Positions 34,593 to 43,821 of a DNA stretch of 61,176 nucleotides are shown here, in pieces. How positions within the stretch are numbered: the first letter of the stretch is position 1; each line of letters starts with the position of its first letter. The notes beneath the pieces are model-generated. The model saw only the letters and a program-made list of their open reading frames with translations, had not been told where the DNA came from and did not search any database. Source of the stretch: Streptomyces hyaluromycini (GTDB lineage: Bacteria > Actinomycetota > Actinomycetes > Streptomycetales > Streptomycetaceae); assembly GCF_002217755.1 (NCBI RefSeq), contig NZ_BCFL01000043.1, positions 1 to 61,176 of the forward strand, given 5' to 3'. The position numbers were made by a program, and so were the translations under genes.

Positions 34593-35612
34593 CTAGCCGT
34601 TGACGGCCGGGATGACCTTCGTCCCGTACGCGTCGATGGTGGCCTCCTGAGCGTCGTGCATGTCGTAGACGGCGAACTGGTCGACGCCCAGTTCGCGCAG
34701 GGCGTTCAGCTTCTCGATGTGCTTGTCCGCCGAGCCGATGACGCAGAAGCGGTCGACGATCTCGTCGGGTACGAACTCGGTGTCGGGGTTGCCGCTGCGA
34801 CCGTGGTGCGAGTAGTCGTACCCCTGGCGGGCCTTGATGTAGTCGGTGAGTTCGTCGGGTACGGCGGCGGAGTGCTCGCCGTACTTGGCGACCAGGTCGG
34901 CGACGTGGTTGCCGACCATGCCGCCGAACCAGCGGCACTGGTCGCGGGCGTGGGCGAGGGCCTCGGGCGAGTCGTCCTCGGTGACGTAGGCGGGGGCGGC
35001 GACGCAGATCTTGACCTCGGACGGGTCGCGTCCGGCGGCCGCGGCCGCGTCCTTCACCGCCTTGACCATGTACTCGGTGAGGTAGAGATCGGAGAGCTGC
35101 AGGATGAACCCGTCGGCCTCCTCACCGGTCATCTTCAGGGCCTTCGGGCCGTACGCGGCCATCCAGACGGGGAGTTGGGCGCCCGGTTTGACCCAGGGAA
35201 ACCTGATGACGGTACCGCCGAGGTCGGCCTCGCCGCCGCTGCCGAGGGCGCGGATGACCTTCATGGCCTCGCTGATCCGGGCGAGGGTGTTGGGCTTGCG
35301 GCCGGCCACCCGCATCGCGGAGTCGCCGCGGCCGATGCCGCAGACCGTGCGGTTGCCGAACATGTCGTTGAGGGTGGCGAAGGTGGAGGCGGTGACCTCC
35401 CAGGTGCGGGTGCCCGGGTTGGTGACCATCGGCCCGACCGTCAACTTGCTGGTGTTGGCGAGAATCTGACTGTAGATCACGAACGGTTCCTGCCAGAGCA
35501 CGGCCGAGTCGAAGGTCCAGCCGTAGCGGAAGCCGTTGCGTTCGGCCCGTTTCATCAGGCTGATGACTTTGGAAGCGGGCGGGTCGGTCTGCAGGACGAG
35601 TCCGAAGTCCAT
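34593..35612 (-). CDS. LLM class (F420/flavin-dependent) oxidoreductase
   Basis: 339 aa luciferase-like monooxygenase. The start is ATG 35612, because TAGGAG lies 8 bp upstream and overlaps the dihydropyrimidinase stop. MDFGLVLQTDPPASKV, ILANTSKLTVGPMVTNPGTR and CGIGRGDSAMRVAGRKP are typical of the F420-dependent branch. LLM proteins of this type recur beside dihydropyrimidinase genes. It may catalyse the redox step before ring opening, since no dihydropyrimidine dehydrogenase is present here; that is inference. Confidence 0.87.
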   Translation of the reverse strand: MDFGLVLQTDPPASKVISLMKRAERNGFRYGWTFDSAVLWQEPFVIYSQILANTSKLTVGPMVTNPGTRTWEVTASTFATLNDMFGNRTVCGIGRGDSAMRVAGRKPNTLARISEAMKVIRALGSGGEADLGGTVIRFPWVKPGAQLPVWMAAYGPKALKMTGEEADGFILQLSDLYLTEYMVKAVKDAAAAAGRDPSEVKICVAAPAYVTEDDSPEALAHARDQCRWFGGMVGNHVADLVAKYGEHSAAVPDELTDYIKARQGYDYSHHGRSGNPDTEFVPDEIVDRFCVIGSADKHIEKLNALRELGVDQFAVYDMHDAQEATIDAYGTKVIPAVNG

Positions 35613-35623
35613 GGGCGCCACTC

Positions 35624-37027
35624 CTAGTTGAGGTACTGACAGGTGGAGCGCGGGGTGTAGACGCCGTGCCCGGCGTGTCCGGTGTACTCCCGCTCGGTGA
35701 TGACGGGTTCGCCGCGCGAGAGGACCGTCTCGACCCGGCCGGTCAGGCGCTTGCCCTCGTACGCCGAGTAGTCGACGTTCATGTGGTGGGTCTCGGCGGA
35801 GACGACCTGCTCCGCATGGGGGTCGTAGATGACGACGTCCGCGTCGGCACCCGGGGTGATGGTGCCCTTCTTCGGGTACATGCCGAACATCCGGGCCGGG
35901 GTGGCGCAGGCGATCTCGATCCAGCGGCGGCGCGAGATGTGCCCGTCGACGACGGCCTGGTGCAGCAGGTCCATCCGGTTCTCGACGCCGGGCAGGCCGT
36001 TGGGGATCTTCGAGAAGTCGCCGCGGCCGAGTTCCTTCTGGCCGACGAAGCAGAAGGGGCAGTGGTCGGTGGAGACGACCTGGAGGTCGTTGGTCCTGAG
36101 GCCCTGCCAGAGCTTGGCCTGGTGCTCCTTGGGGCGCAGCGGCGTGCTGCACACGTACTTCGAGCCCTCGAAGTCGGGCTCGGCGAGGTTGTCCGTCGAC
36201 AGGAAGAGGTACTGGGGGCAGGTCTCGCCGAAGACCGGGAGCCCCTCGTCCCTGGCCCGGGCCAGCTCGGCGACCGCCTCCATCGCCGAGACGTGCACGA
36301 CGTAGAGGGGGGCGCCGGCCACCTGGGCGAGCTTGATGGCCCGGTGGGTGGCCTCGGCTTCGAGGAGCGCCTTGCGGACCTCGCCGTGGTAGCGGGGGTC
36401 GGTCTCCCCGCGCGCCAGCGCCTGCTCCACCAGCACGTCGATGGCGATGCCGTTCTCGGCGTGCATCATGATCAGGCCGCCGTTCTCGGCGGAGCGCTGC
36501 ATGGCGCGCAGGATCTGGCCGTCGTCGGAGTAGAAGACGCCCGGGTAGGCCATGAACTGCTTGAAGGAGGTCACCCCCTCCTCGACCAGCAGGTCCATCT
36601 CCTTGAGCGTCTCCTGGTTCACATCGGAGACGATCATGTGGAAGCCGTAGTCGATCGCGCAGTTGCCCTCGGCCTTGGCGTGCCAGGTGTCCAGGCCCTC
36701 GCGCAGGCTGTGGCCGACGCTCTGCACGGCGAAGTCGACGATGGTGGTCGTGCCGCCCCAGGCGGCGGCGCGGGTGCCGGTCTCGAAGGTGTCGGAGGCG
36801 AAGGTGCCGCCGAACGGCAGCTCCATGTGGGTGTGGGCGTCGACACCGCCCGGGATGACGTACTTGCCGGTGGCGTCGATGGTCCGCTCGGCGGTGAAGG
36901 CCTCGGCGGCGGGGGTGCCGGTCGCCGCGAGGGCGGCGATGCGGCCGTCCTCGATCAGGACGTCGGCGTGGATCTCGTCGGACGCGGTGATGACGAGTCC
37001 GCCACGGATTACTGTCCGGCCGGTCAT
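35624..37027 (-). CDS. hydA: dihydropyrimidinase (D-hydantoinase)
   Basis: 467 aa, the usual size. It hydrolyses the 5,6-dihydropyrimidine or hydantoin ring to an N-carbamoyl amino acid. The binuclear metal site is visible: DAHTHMELPFGG near residue 62, the carbamylated lysine in SFKQFMAYPG near 150, MMHAEN near 183, YVVHVSAMEA near 237 and the catalytic Asp in VSTDHCPF near 316. It is followed immediately by the LLM gene and preceded by ureidopropionase 1. Confidence 0.95.
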   Translation of the reverse strand: MTGRTVIRGGLVITASDEIHADVLIEDGRIAALAATGTPAAEAFTAERTIDATGKYVIPGGVDAHTHMELPFGGTFASDTFETGTRAAAWGGTTTIVDFAVQSVGHSLREGLDTWHAKAEGNCAIDYGFHMIVSDVNQETLKEMDLLVEEGVTSFKQFMAYPGVFYSDDGQILRAMQRSAENGGLIMMHAENGIAIDVLVEQALARGETDPRYHGEVRKALLEAEATHRAIKLAQVAGAPLYVVHVSAMEAVAELARARDEGLPVFGETCPQYLFLSTDNLAEPDFEGSKYVCSTPLRPKEHQAKLWQGLRTNDLQVVSTDHCPFCFVGQKELGRGDFSKIPNGLPGVENRMDLLHQAVVDGHISRRRWIEIACATPARMFGMYPKKGTITPGADADVVIYDPHAEQVVSAETHHMNVDYSAYEGKRLTGRVETVLSRGEPVITEREYTGHAGHGVYTPRSTCQYLN

Positions 37028-37062
37028 GGGGTCCTCTCGTTCGTGGTCACGTGCGGGTCCGA

Positions 37063-37102
37063 CGTGGCTGGTCGCGCAGTTCCCCGCGCCCCTTTGGGGC
37101 GC
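37063..37102. repeat. dispersed Streptomyces repeat with terminator hairpin, copy A
   Basis: Positions 37063-37093 are a 31-bp exact inverted match to 39853-39883. They run into the hairpin GCGCCCC-TTT-GGGGCGC (37086-37102). It lies between ureidopropionase 1 and dihydropyrimidinase. Confidence 0.75.
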
Positions 37103-37120
37103 GAGTGGCGCCGTCTGCTT

Positions 37121-37963
37121 TTACGGAGCCGTCAGCGGGCCGTACGCGTCCGGGCGGCGGTCGCGGAAGAACTGCCAGCGGTCGCGGACCTCGCGGAGCT
37201 TGGCCAGGTCCAGGTCGCGGACGACGAGTTCGGTCTCCTTGTCGGAGGCCACCTCGCCGACGAACTGGCCCTCCGGGTCCACGAAGTAGGAGGTCCCGTA
37301 GAAGTCGTTGTCGCCCAGGTCCTCCACGCCGACCCGGTTGATCGCGCCGACGAAGTACTCGTTGGCGACGGCCGCCGCCGGCTGCTCCAACTGCCAGAGG
37401 TAGCGGGAGAGTCCGCGCGAGGTGGCCGACGGGTTGAAGACGATCTCGGCACCGCCGAGGCCCAACGCCCGCCAGCCTTCCGGGAAGTGGCGGTCGTAGC
37501 AGATGTAGACGCCGATCTTGCCGACGGCCGTCTCGAAGATCGGCCAGCCAGCGTTTCCCGGACGGAAGTAGAACTTCTCCCAGAATCCGGGGACCTGGGG
37601 GATGTGGTGCTTGCGGTACTTGCCGAGGTACGAGCCGTCGGCGTCGATCACGGCGGCGGTGTTGTAGAGGACGCCGGGCTGCTCCTCCTCGTACACCGGC
37701 AGGATCAGGACCAGGCCCAGTTCGCGGGCGAGGGCCTGGAAACGCTGGACGATCGGGCCCTTCGGGACCTGTTCGGCGTACTCGTAGAAGGCCTTGTCCT
37801 GGACCTGGCAGAAGTAGGGTCCGTAGAACAGCTCCTGGAAGCACAGGACCTGGGCGCCCTGCGCGGCCGCGTCGCGGGCCGCCTGCTCGTGGACCTGGAT
37901 CATCGATTCCTTGTCGCCGGTCCAGGCGGTCTGGAAGAGGGCGGCACGAATCACTCGGCTCAT
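37121..37963 (-). CDS. beta-ureidopropionase-type nitrilase superfamily amidohydrolase, copy 1
   Basis: 280 aa. It releases an amino acid (such as beta-alanine) plus CO2 and NH3 from the N-carbamoyl compound made by dihydropyrimidinase. The catalytic triad is intact: Glu44 (FQELF), Lys118 (KYRKHHIP) and Cys155 (ICYDRHFPEG). It is the first gene of the operon running to the NCS1 permease and is separated from it by repeat copy A. It is the same length as, and closely similar to, copy 2 at 41214-42056, with catalytic residues at identical positions. Confidence 0.93.
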   Translation of the reverse strand: MSRVIRAALFQTAWTGDKESMIQVHEQAARDAAAQGAQVLCFQELFYGPYFCQVQDKAFYEYAEQVPKGPIVQRFQALARELGLVLILPVYEEEQPGVLYNTAAVIDADGSYLGKYRKHHIPQVPGFWEKFYFRPGNAGWPIFETAVGKIGVYICYDRHFPEGWRALGLGGAEIVFNPSATSRGLSRYLWQLEQPAAAVANEYFVGAINRVGVEDLGDNDFYGTSYFVDPEGQFVGEVASDKETELVVRDLDLAKLREVRDRWQFFRDRRPDAYGPLTAP

Positions 37964-38037
37964 CGGGACCTCCGGTCGCTCGGGCGTGTGTCGCTCGATG
38001 TGCGAGGAGCCTAGAAAGTCCGAAAGCGGGCTTTGAG

Positions 38038-38084
38038 TGCCATCGTGTCACGTCTGCGGGCGTCCGGCGTGCCACCGTGTCACG
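38038..38084. promoter_or_regulatory. two 15-bp direct repeats upstream of ureidopropionase 1
   Basis: TGCCATCGTGTCACG (38038-38052) and TGCCACCGTGTCACG (38070-38084) differ at one base and are 32 bp apart, about three helical turns. They lie between the PucR gene end and the ureidopropionase 1 start, so they are a candidate PucR-binding region. Confidence 0.6.
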
Positions 38085-38133
38085 CTGCCGTTGGCCCATG
38101 TTTCACCGCCGTTTTCCCAGGTCGTCACAGGTT

Positions 38134-39714
38134 TCACTGCTGTTGCGCGTCGTGCGCGAGGAGTGCGATGTGCACGGAGGCCGCCTGCTCGAAGTCGTCG
38201 AGGTCGACGCCGAGCCGGGTCTGTATCGCCTCCAGGCGGCGGTACAGCGCCGGCCGGGAGACGTGGTGGAGCTGGGCGGTACGGGACTTGTTGCGGCCGG
38301 TGGCGAGGTAGGTCCGCAGGACGCCAAGGAGGTCCTGGTCGCTGCCGGTACCGCAGAGCAGTCCGTCCAGCTCGCGCTCGGCGAAGGACTGCACCTGCGG
38401 GTCGTCGCGCAGCAGCCGGATCAGGCCGCGCAGGTGGACGTCCTTGAGGCGTACGACGGCCGGGAGGTCGAGGGCGGCGGTGGTGTCGGCGACCGCGTCG
38501 GCGACGTGCTGGGCCTCGCGCAGGCCGACGGGCACGTCGTCCCAGACGGTACGGGCGCCCGCGGCGGCGACCACCGCCCGGGGCCCCGCCGACTCGCCGT
38601 GCAGCCGGGCGGCGAAGTGCGCGGCGAGGGCGTCGGCGTCCTGGTCGCGGGCGAGGCTGAGGAGCACGGCGGTGGTGCGCTCGGTGAGTTCGGCGACGAG
38701 TCCGGGCAGGCCCAGCAGCCGCAGGATCCGCTCCAGCTGGGCCGGTTCGGAGTCCCGTACGACGAGCGGGACGAAGGTCCGCCGGTTGACCGGGAGACCG
38801 GCCGCCCGGGCCCTGGGCAGCAGTTGCCGTGCCGGTACGACCCCGGAGACCAGGTCGGTCAGCAGGCTCTGCGCGGACTGCTCCTCCCAGGTGTGGGCGG
38901 AGCCGCCGCCGAGCATGCGGTGCAGGACGAGGGCCTCGGCCGCGCGGTCGGCGAGCAGCCGGCCGGTGGCGGTGTCGCCGCGGTAGCCGCAGAGCATGAT
39001 CTGGCCCCAGCGCTCGCCTCGGCCGCCCAGTTCGGCGCGGGTCCAGCCGTCGCCGGTGCCGCCACCGGCCTGGCGCGCTATGCGCTCCCAGTCGCGCAGC
39101 ACGTCGTCCACCGCCGAGCGCTCCCCCGCGGTGGCGAGGACCCGGTGCGCGAGGTTGGTGACGACGACCGGGCAGCCGCTGTGCACGGCGACTTCGTCGA
39201 GGAGCCGCTGGAGGGGGGCGCCGGCCGTGATGAGGCCGGTGAGGGCGGTGCGGACCGACTCGGAGAGGCTGACGGCGGCGAACTTCCGCCGGACCAGGCG
39301 GGACTGGACCTCCTCGGTCAGTTCGGCGAACGGGAAGGGGCGGTGCAGGACCACCAGGGGGAGGCCGCAGCGGTCCGCTGCGCGGCGCATGGCGTCGGGT
39401 GGGGAGGGGAAGGCGCGGCCGAGGCCGAGGACCACGGCCGCGGCCTCGGACCGGTGCAGGGACTGGATGTACTCGGCCTGTTTGTGTTCGTCGCCGGCGA
39501 GCAGGACGCCGGTGGTGAGGACCATTTCTCCGCCGGTGAGCATGACGCCGACGTCGGGGGCCTCGGCGACGTGCACCCAGCGGACCGGGCGGTCGAGGTG
39601 GGCGGCGGCGGCGACCACCTCGGGGTCGCCGGCCAGGACCCGCTCCAGGGCGAGGATCTGGCGGACCGACAGTATGGGGTCTGTGGCGTTCGGGGGATCC
39701 CAGGTGGCGGTCAT
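38134..39714 (-). CDS. PucR family transcriptional regulator
   Basis: 526 aa. The N-terminal PucR-type sensor domain (about 15-135) has VRWVHVAEAPDVGVMLTGGEMVLTTG. A middle GGDEF-like CdaR region follows, then a C-terminal HTH (LRTYLATGRNKSRTAQLHHVSRPALYRRLEAI, about 465-500). PucR proteins activate purine or other nitrogen-catabolic operons in response to pathway intermediates. It sits between the two halves of the pyrimidine/hydantoin cluster and probably controls both. Confidence 0.9.
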   Translation of the reverse strand: MTATWDPPNATDPILSVRQILALERVLAGDPEVVAAAAHLDRPVRWVHVAEAPDVGVMLTGGEMVLTTGVLLAGDEHKQAEYIQSLHRSEAAAVVLGLGRAFPSPPDAMRRAADRCGLPLVVLHRPFPFAELTEEVQSRLVRRKFAAVSLSESVRTALTGLITAGAPLQRLLDEVAVHSGCPVVVTNLAHRVLATAGERSAVDDVLRDWERIARQAGGGTGDGWTRAELGGRGERWGQIMLCGYRGDTATGRLLADRAAEALVLHRMLGGGSAHTWEEQSAQSLLTDLVSGVVPARQLLPRARAAGLPVNRRTFVPLVVRDSEPAQLERILRLLGLPGLVAELTERTTAVLLSLARDQDADALAAHFAARLHGESAGPRAVVAAAGARTVWDDVPVGLREAQHVADAVADTTAALDLPAVVRLKDVHLRGLIRLLRDDPQVQSFAERELDGLLCGTGSDQDLLGVLRTYLATGRNKSRTAQLHHVSRPALYRRLEAIQTRLGVDLDDFEQAASVHIALLAHDAQQQ

Positions 39715-39759
39715 CTTGCGTGGTCCCTTGGTCGGGTTCGGTGCGTTCGGAGACTGCGG

Positions 39760-39890
39760 GCCGGTGGGGGCTGGTCGCGCCCACGCGGCGGTAGCCGCAT
39801 ATCAAATGCAGTCCCGCGCCCCTCAAGGGGCGTCGTGCAGCCGCCTGCTTTTAGGGGCGCGGGGAACTGCGCGACCAGCCACGACGGCGC
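39760..39890. repeat. dispersed Streptomyces repeat, copies B1 and B2
   Basis: Two facing copies. The first contains GTGGGGGCTGGTCGC and the hairpin CGCCCCT-CA-AGGGGCG (39817-39832). The second, 39853-39883, is the exact reverse complement of copy A. It fills most of the gap between the aminotransferase end (39934) and the PucR start (39714). B1 closely matches copy D near 48126. Confidence 0.75.
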
Positions 39891-39933
39891 CGCAGTCGGC
39901 ACACGGCGTGCAGCGGCACTTCCCGCGGAGCTC

Positions 39934-41217
39934 CTAGTAGGCACTCCGCAGCGCCTGTTCCAGGATCGCCGCGCCCTCCTCCGCCTCCGCCACCGTCAAG
40001 GACAACGGCGGGGCGATGCGCAACGCGCTGGTGTTGTGGCCGCCGCCCTTGCCGATCAGGAGGCCGCCCTCGCGGGCCGCTTCCAGGACGGCCGAGGCGG
40101 ACTTGGGGTCGGCCTCGTCCGTGCCGGGCTTGACCAGTTCGACGCCGATCATCAGGCCGCGGCCCCGCACCTCGCGTACGCCGGGCAGCTGGGCGGCGAC
40201 CGTGCGGAGGCGTTCGATGAGGAGTCCGCCGACGCGGCGGGCGTTGCCCTGGAGGTCGTGTTCCAGGTGGTACGACAGGTTGGCGAGGCCCGCGGCCATG
40301 GTGATCTGGGTGCCGCCGAACGTCGAGATGCTGTTGGAGTCGAGGCAGTTCATGATCTCGGAGCGGGCCACCACGCCACCGATGGACATGCCGTTGCCGA
40401 TGCCCTTGGCGAAGGTGAGGATGTCCGGCGGCCCGCTCTGCCCGTGTGCCTGCCAGCCCCAGAAGTGCTCGCCGGTGCGGCCCCAGCCGGTCTGTACCTC
40501 GTCGGCGATCCAGAGGATGCCCTGCTCCTGGAGGACCTTGCGGAAGGCCGCGTACAGCCCGTCGGGCGGGGAGGTGAAGCCGCCGACGCCCTGGATGGGC
40601 TCGGCGATCAGCGCGGCCGGGGGGCGGGTGTGGCCGAGGAGGTCGCGCAGGTCGTCCACGCAGGCCGCGATGAACTCCCGGTCGTTGAGCTCGGCGAACG
40701 GGCCGCGGGTGCGGACGCCGCCGTGGACGTACAGCGTCTGGAGCGGTGACAGGGAGGTCGGGGACCAGCCCTTGTTGCCGGTGATGCCGACCGCGCTGAA
40801 GGAGCGGCCGTGGTAGCTGTTGCGCATCGCCAGGATCGTGTTCGTCCGGCGGTAGGTCGTCGCCAGCAGCAGGGCCGTGTCGTTGGCCTCGGTGCCCGAC
40901 GTGGTGAAGAAGACCCGGGCGTCCGGGATGCCGCTCAACTGGGCGATGCGCTCGGCGAGTTCGACCATGGGGCGGTTGAGGTAGAGCGTCGAGGAGTGGA
41001 TGATCCGGCCGGCCTGCTCGCTCACCGCCTTCGTGACCTCGGGGAGCGCGTGCGCGGTCATCGTGGTGAGGATGCCGCCGAAGAAGTCGAGGTAGCGATT
41101 GCCCTCCGCGTCCCAGACGTGCCGGCCCTCGCCATGCGTGATTTCGAGGGGCTCGTCGTAGTAGAGGGCCAGCCAGTCGGGCAGGACCTGGCGGTGACGG
41201 GCGAAGAGGTCGTTCAC
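39934..41217 (-). CDS. class III PLP aminotransferase
   Basis: 427 aa from the GTG at 41217, which overlaps the stop of ureidopropionase 2 (GTGA). Cofactor features are FTTSGTEANDTALLLA, WIADEVQTGWGRTG and the PLP lysine in LTFAKGIGNGMSIGG. It probably transfers the amino group of beta-alanine or 3-aminoisobutyrate (the ureidopropionase product) to pyruvate or 2-oxoglutarate, completing nitrogen recovery. An alanine-glyoxylate type specificity is an alternative. Confidence 0.9.
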   Translation of the reverse strand: MNDLFARHRQVLPDWLALYYDEPLEITHGEGRHVWDAEGNRYLDFFGGILTTMTAHALPEVTKAVSEQAGRIIHSSTLYLNRPMVELAERIAQLSGIPDARVFFTTSGTEANDTALLLATTYRRTNTILAMRNSYHGRSFSAVGITGNKGWSPTSLSPLQTLYVHGGVRTRGPFAELNDREFIAACVDDLRDLLGHTRPPAALIAEPIQGVGGFTSPPDGLYAAFRKVLQEQGILWIADEVQTGWGRTGEHFWGWQAHGQSGPPDILTFAKGIGNGMSIGGVVARSEIMNCLDSNSISTFGGTQITMAAGLANLSYHLEHDLQGNARRVGGLLIERLRTVAAQLPGVREVRGRGLMIGVELVKPGTDEADPKSASAVLEAAREGGLLIGKGGGHNTSALRIAPPLSLTVAEAEEGAAILEQALRSAY

Positions 41218-42056
41218 GGCTGTACCAGCCCTTCGTAGGCGTCGGGACGGCGGTCGCGGTAGAAGGCCCACTGCTGCCGCACCTCGTCGATCAGATCGAA
41301 GTCGAGGTCGCGGACGACGAGTTCCTCGCCCTTGTCGCTCGCGACCTCCCCCACGAACTGCCCACGTGGATCGACGAAATAGCTCGTCCCGTAGAAGTCG
41401 TTGTCCCCGTACTCCTCCTGGCCCACCCGGTTGATGGCGGCGACGAAGTACTCGTTGGCGACGGCGGCGGCCGGCTGCTCCAGCTGCCACAGGTAGGCCG
41501 ACAGGCCGCGCGAGGTGGCCGACGGGTTGTAGACCAACTGGGCGCCGTTGAGGCCGAGTTGCCGCCAGCCCTCCGGGAAGTGGCGGTCGTAGCAGATGTA
41601 CACGCCGACCTTGCCGACGGCGGTGTCGAAGACCGGCCAGCCGGCGTTCCCGGGCTTGAAGTAGTACTTCTCCCAGAAGCCCTTGACCTGCGGGATGTGG
41701 TGCTTGCGGTACTTGCCGAGAACGGTGCCGTCGGCGTCGATCACGGCAGCGGTGTTGTAGTAGAAGCCGGACTGCTCGACCTCGAAGACCGGGACGACGA
41801 TCACCATGCCGGTCTCGCGGGCGAGTTCCTGCATACGGCGGGTGGTGGGGCCGTCCGGAACCGGCTCGGCCCAGCGGTAGTGCTCGGGTTCCTGGACCTG
41901 GCAGAAGTAGGGGGCGTTGAAGACTTCCTGAAATCCGATGATCTTCGCACCTTGGCGGGCCGCCTCGCGGGCGTACACCTCGTGTTTCGCCACCATGGAC
42001 TCGGTGTCGCCGGTCCAGGTGGCCTGGACCAGAGCGGCGCGTACGACGTTGGCCAT
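41214..42056 (-). CDS. beta-ureidopropionase-type nitrilase superfamily amidohydrolase, copy 2
   Basis: 280 aa with Glu44, Lys118 and Cys155 exactly as in copy 1 (FQEVF, KYRKHHIP, ICYDRHFPEG). Much of the sequence is identical to copy 1 (for example EQPAAAVANEYFV and GDNDFYGTSYFVDP), but surface segments differ, so this is an old duplication rather than a recent copy. It is translationally coupled to the aminotransferase. The two copies may differ in carbamoyl-amino-acid preference. Confidence 0.93.
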   Translation of the reverse strand: MANVVRAALVQATWTGDTESMVAKHEVYAREAARQGAKIIGFQEVFNAPYFCQVQEPEHYRWAEPVPDGPTTRRMQELARETGMVIVVPVFEVEQSGFYYNTAAVIDADGTVLGKYRKHHIPQVKGFWEKYYFKPGNAGWPVFDTAVGKVGVYICYDRHFPEGWRQLGLNGAQLVYNPSATSRGLSAYLWQLEQPAAAVANEYFVAAINRVGQEEYGDNDFYGTSYFVDPRGQFVGEVASDKGEELVVRDLDFDLIDEVRQQWAFYRDRRPDAYEGLVQP

Positions 42057-42251
42057 GAGCTGCTCCTTCTACGCCCGTAGAGGGTCGAAAGTAAGCCTCC
42101 TCGGAGTCCTTGCCAAGACCATCGTCGTTAAGCCGCTGAGTCGATCGCGTTTCTAACCTGGCTGGCGGATGCGGAGGCCGTCCCGGACGCGCCGTTTCAG
42201 CTTGGCGCCGTTCCCGACTCAAGGTGCGTGGGGGCCGGTCGCGCAGTTCCT

Positions 42252-42299
42252 CCCCCAGCCTTCGGCCGGGGGTACCCCCAGCGCCCCTGTCGGGGCGCT
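42252..42299. terminator. double hairpin terminator, repeat family copy C
   Basis: The hairpin CCCCC-A-GCC-TTC-GGC-C-GGGGG (42252-42272) is followed by AGCGCCCC-TGTC-GGGGCGCT (42280-42299). It lies 14 bp after the stop of the minus-strand gene at 42314 and resembles the hairpins of copies A, B and D. It probably terminates transcription. Confidence 0.7.
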
Positions 42300-42313
42300 T
42301 CAGCGCAGGCATG

Positions 42314-43789
42314 TCACACCGCGAGGCCCGCCACTCGCAGGGCGTGGAGCACATCCCAGTGGCATTGGTCCGAGAACGACTGCGCCGAGCGAAGAAGCAG
42401 CGGCACCAGGCGTACCGGATCCGGTTCCGCGCTGTGGGCCGCCTCCTCCGGGGTGCGGACCTGGACGTAGGTGTCCAGCAGGGCCCGGGCCTCGCGGTGG
42501 CGGCCCTCCGCGTCCAGGGCGAGGACGGCCTCGCCGATCTCCGTGGCGGGGCGGGCGACGCCCTGGCGCAGGATCTGCCGGCCGTCGTCGGTCCGGCCCG
42601 CGGCGGTCAGGGCGTCGGCGGCAGCGACCAGCCGGGCGGGCGGCAGCGAGGCCGCCTCCCACAGCAGCGTGGCCCAGTCGGCGCCGAGCCCGGACCGCTG
42701 GAGGGCGTCCGCGAGCAGCGGGAACCGGGCGGCGGTCCAGTGCGCGGCCTCGGCCAGGAGCGCGTGCGCCTCCCCGGTGCGGCCCTCCGCCCGCAGCCGT
42801 ACGAGCTGCTCCACGGCGGCCGCCACGGCCTGCCCCGCCTCCTCGTCGGGCTGGGCCGCCATCGGCTCCGGCCGCGCCGGCGCCTCGGTGGCCCCGGCGA
42901 ACCGGGCACCGCGCGGGGTACGGCGGCCGGTGGCGGCCGCGGGCGCGGACACCTCCGGCGTCTGCGGTACGACGGTGGGCACGGCCTCGTCCTCGGCCAT
43001 GCCGGCGAACCGGGCACTGCCCCGCCGCCGCTTGCGCTGCTTGGCCGGGGCGGGGTCCGAAACCGGGGCAGGCTCGGGGGCGGGGGCGGAGGCCGGCTCG
43101 GGAGCCGGGGCCGGGGCCCATGCCGTCGCGCCCTCGTCGGGCGTGCTGCCGCTCAGGCGGCCGGGCACGGAGGGTCCGGCCGTCGCCGAGGTCTCCCCCG
43201 CCGGTCCGCCGGCGCGGAACAGCGCCCCGTCGCCCCCGCGCTGTGGCGTCCGCGCGCCCCGCAGGCGTCCGGCGAGTTCGGCCCGGTGCTCCAGCCTGCC
43301 GATCCGGGCCCGGAGTTCGGCGCACCGGGCGGTCGCCCGTTCGTGGTCGTCGCGGGCCCAGGCGAGGTCGATGTTCAGGGCCTCGGCCTCCTCGCGGGAG
43401 TGCGCGGCGTCGAGGGCGCGGCCGAGCTGGGCCAGCCGTTCGGTGGCGTAGCGCAGTTCGCGGAGCGTGACGTCGAGGCGGTCGCTCAGGTCCTCGCGCG
43501 CGCCCGGGCGGGCGTCGTACGCGGCGAGCGCGTCCGCGTGCAGCGGCCGGGCCTGGTCGGCCTCGCGGGCGGCGACGTCGGTGCCGTAGACGTTCGCAAG
43601 GTCCTGGAGCAGTGCCTCCACGACGTCCCAGGGCGGCACCTCGCGCCCGCCGAGACAGGCCTGCATACCGTCGGGGTCGCGCTGCCAGAAGACGGCGCAC
43701 CAGCCGCCGCCCTGGTCCAGGCGCGCCAGCAGGCCGTTCAGGTAGTTCGCGAACTCCCGCACCCGGCCGGGGAGTTGATCCACAGTCAT
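42314..43789 (-). CDS. large hypothetical protein with coiled-coil and Pro/Ala linker
   Basis: 491 aa from the ATG at 43789. The N-terminal domain (about 1-80, LPGRVREFANYLNGLLARLDQGGGWCAVFWQRDPDGM) is followed by a coiled coil (about 95-180), a long Pro/Ala/Glu-rich linker with Arg-rich patches (about 180-320) and a helical C-terminal region of TPR-like appearance (about 330-491). I do not recognise a characterised function; similar proteins are common in Streptomyces. It is convergent with nothing nearby and lies downstream of XRE on the same strand. Confidence 0.78.
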   Translation of the reverse strand: MTVDQLPGRVREFANYLNGLLARLDQGGGWCAVFWQRDPDGMQACLGGREVPPWDVVEALLQDLANVYGTDVAAREADQARPLHADALAAYDARPGAREDLSDRLDVTLRELRYATERLAQLGRALDAAHSREEAEALNIDLAWARDDHERATARCAELRARIGRLEHRAELAGRLRGARTPQRGGDGALFRAGGPAGETSATAGPSVPGRLSGSTPDEGATAWAPAPAPEPASAPAPEPAPVSDPAPAKQRKRRRGSARFAGMAEDEAVPTVVPQTPEVSAPAAATGRRTPRGARFAGATEAPARPEPMAAQPDEEAGQAVAAAVEQLVRLRAEGRTGEAHALLAEAAHWTAARFPLLADALQRSGLGADWATLLWEAASLPPARLVAAADALTAAGRTDDGRQILRQGVARPATEIGEAVLALDAEGRHREARALLDTYVQVRTPEEAAHSAEPDPVRLVPLLLRSAQSFSDQCHWDVLHALRVAGLAV

Positions 43790-43821
43790 CGCTCGACTCC
43801 CGCCAGACCGGAACACTCCGG

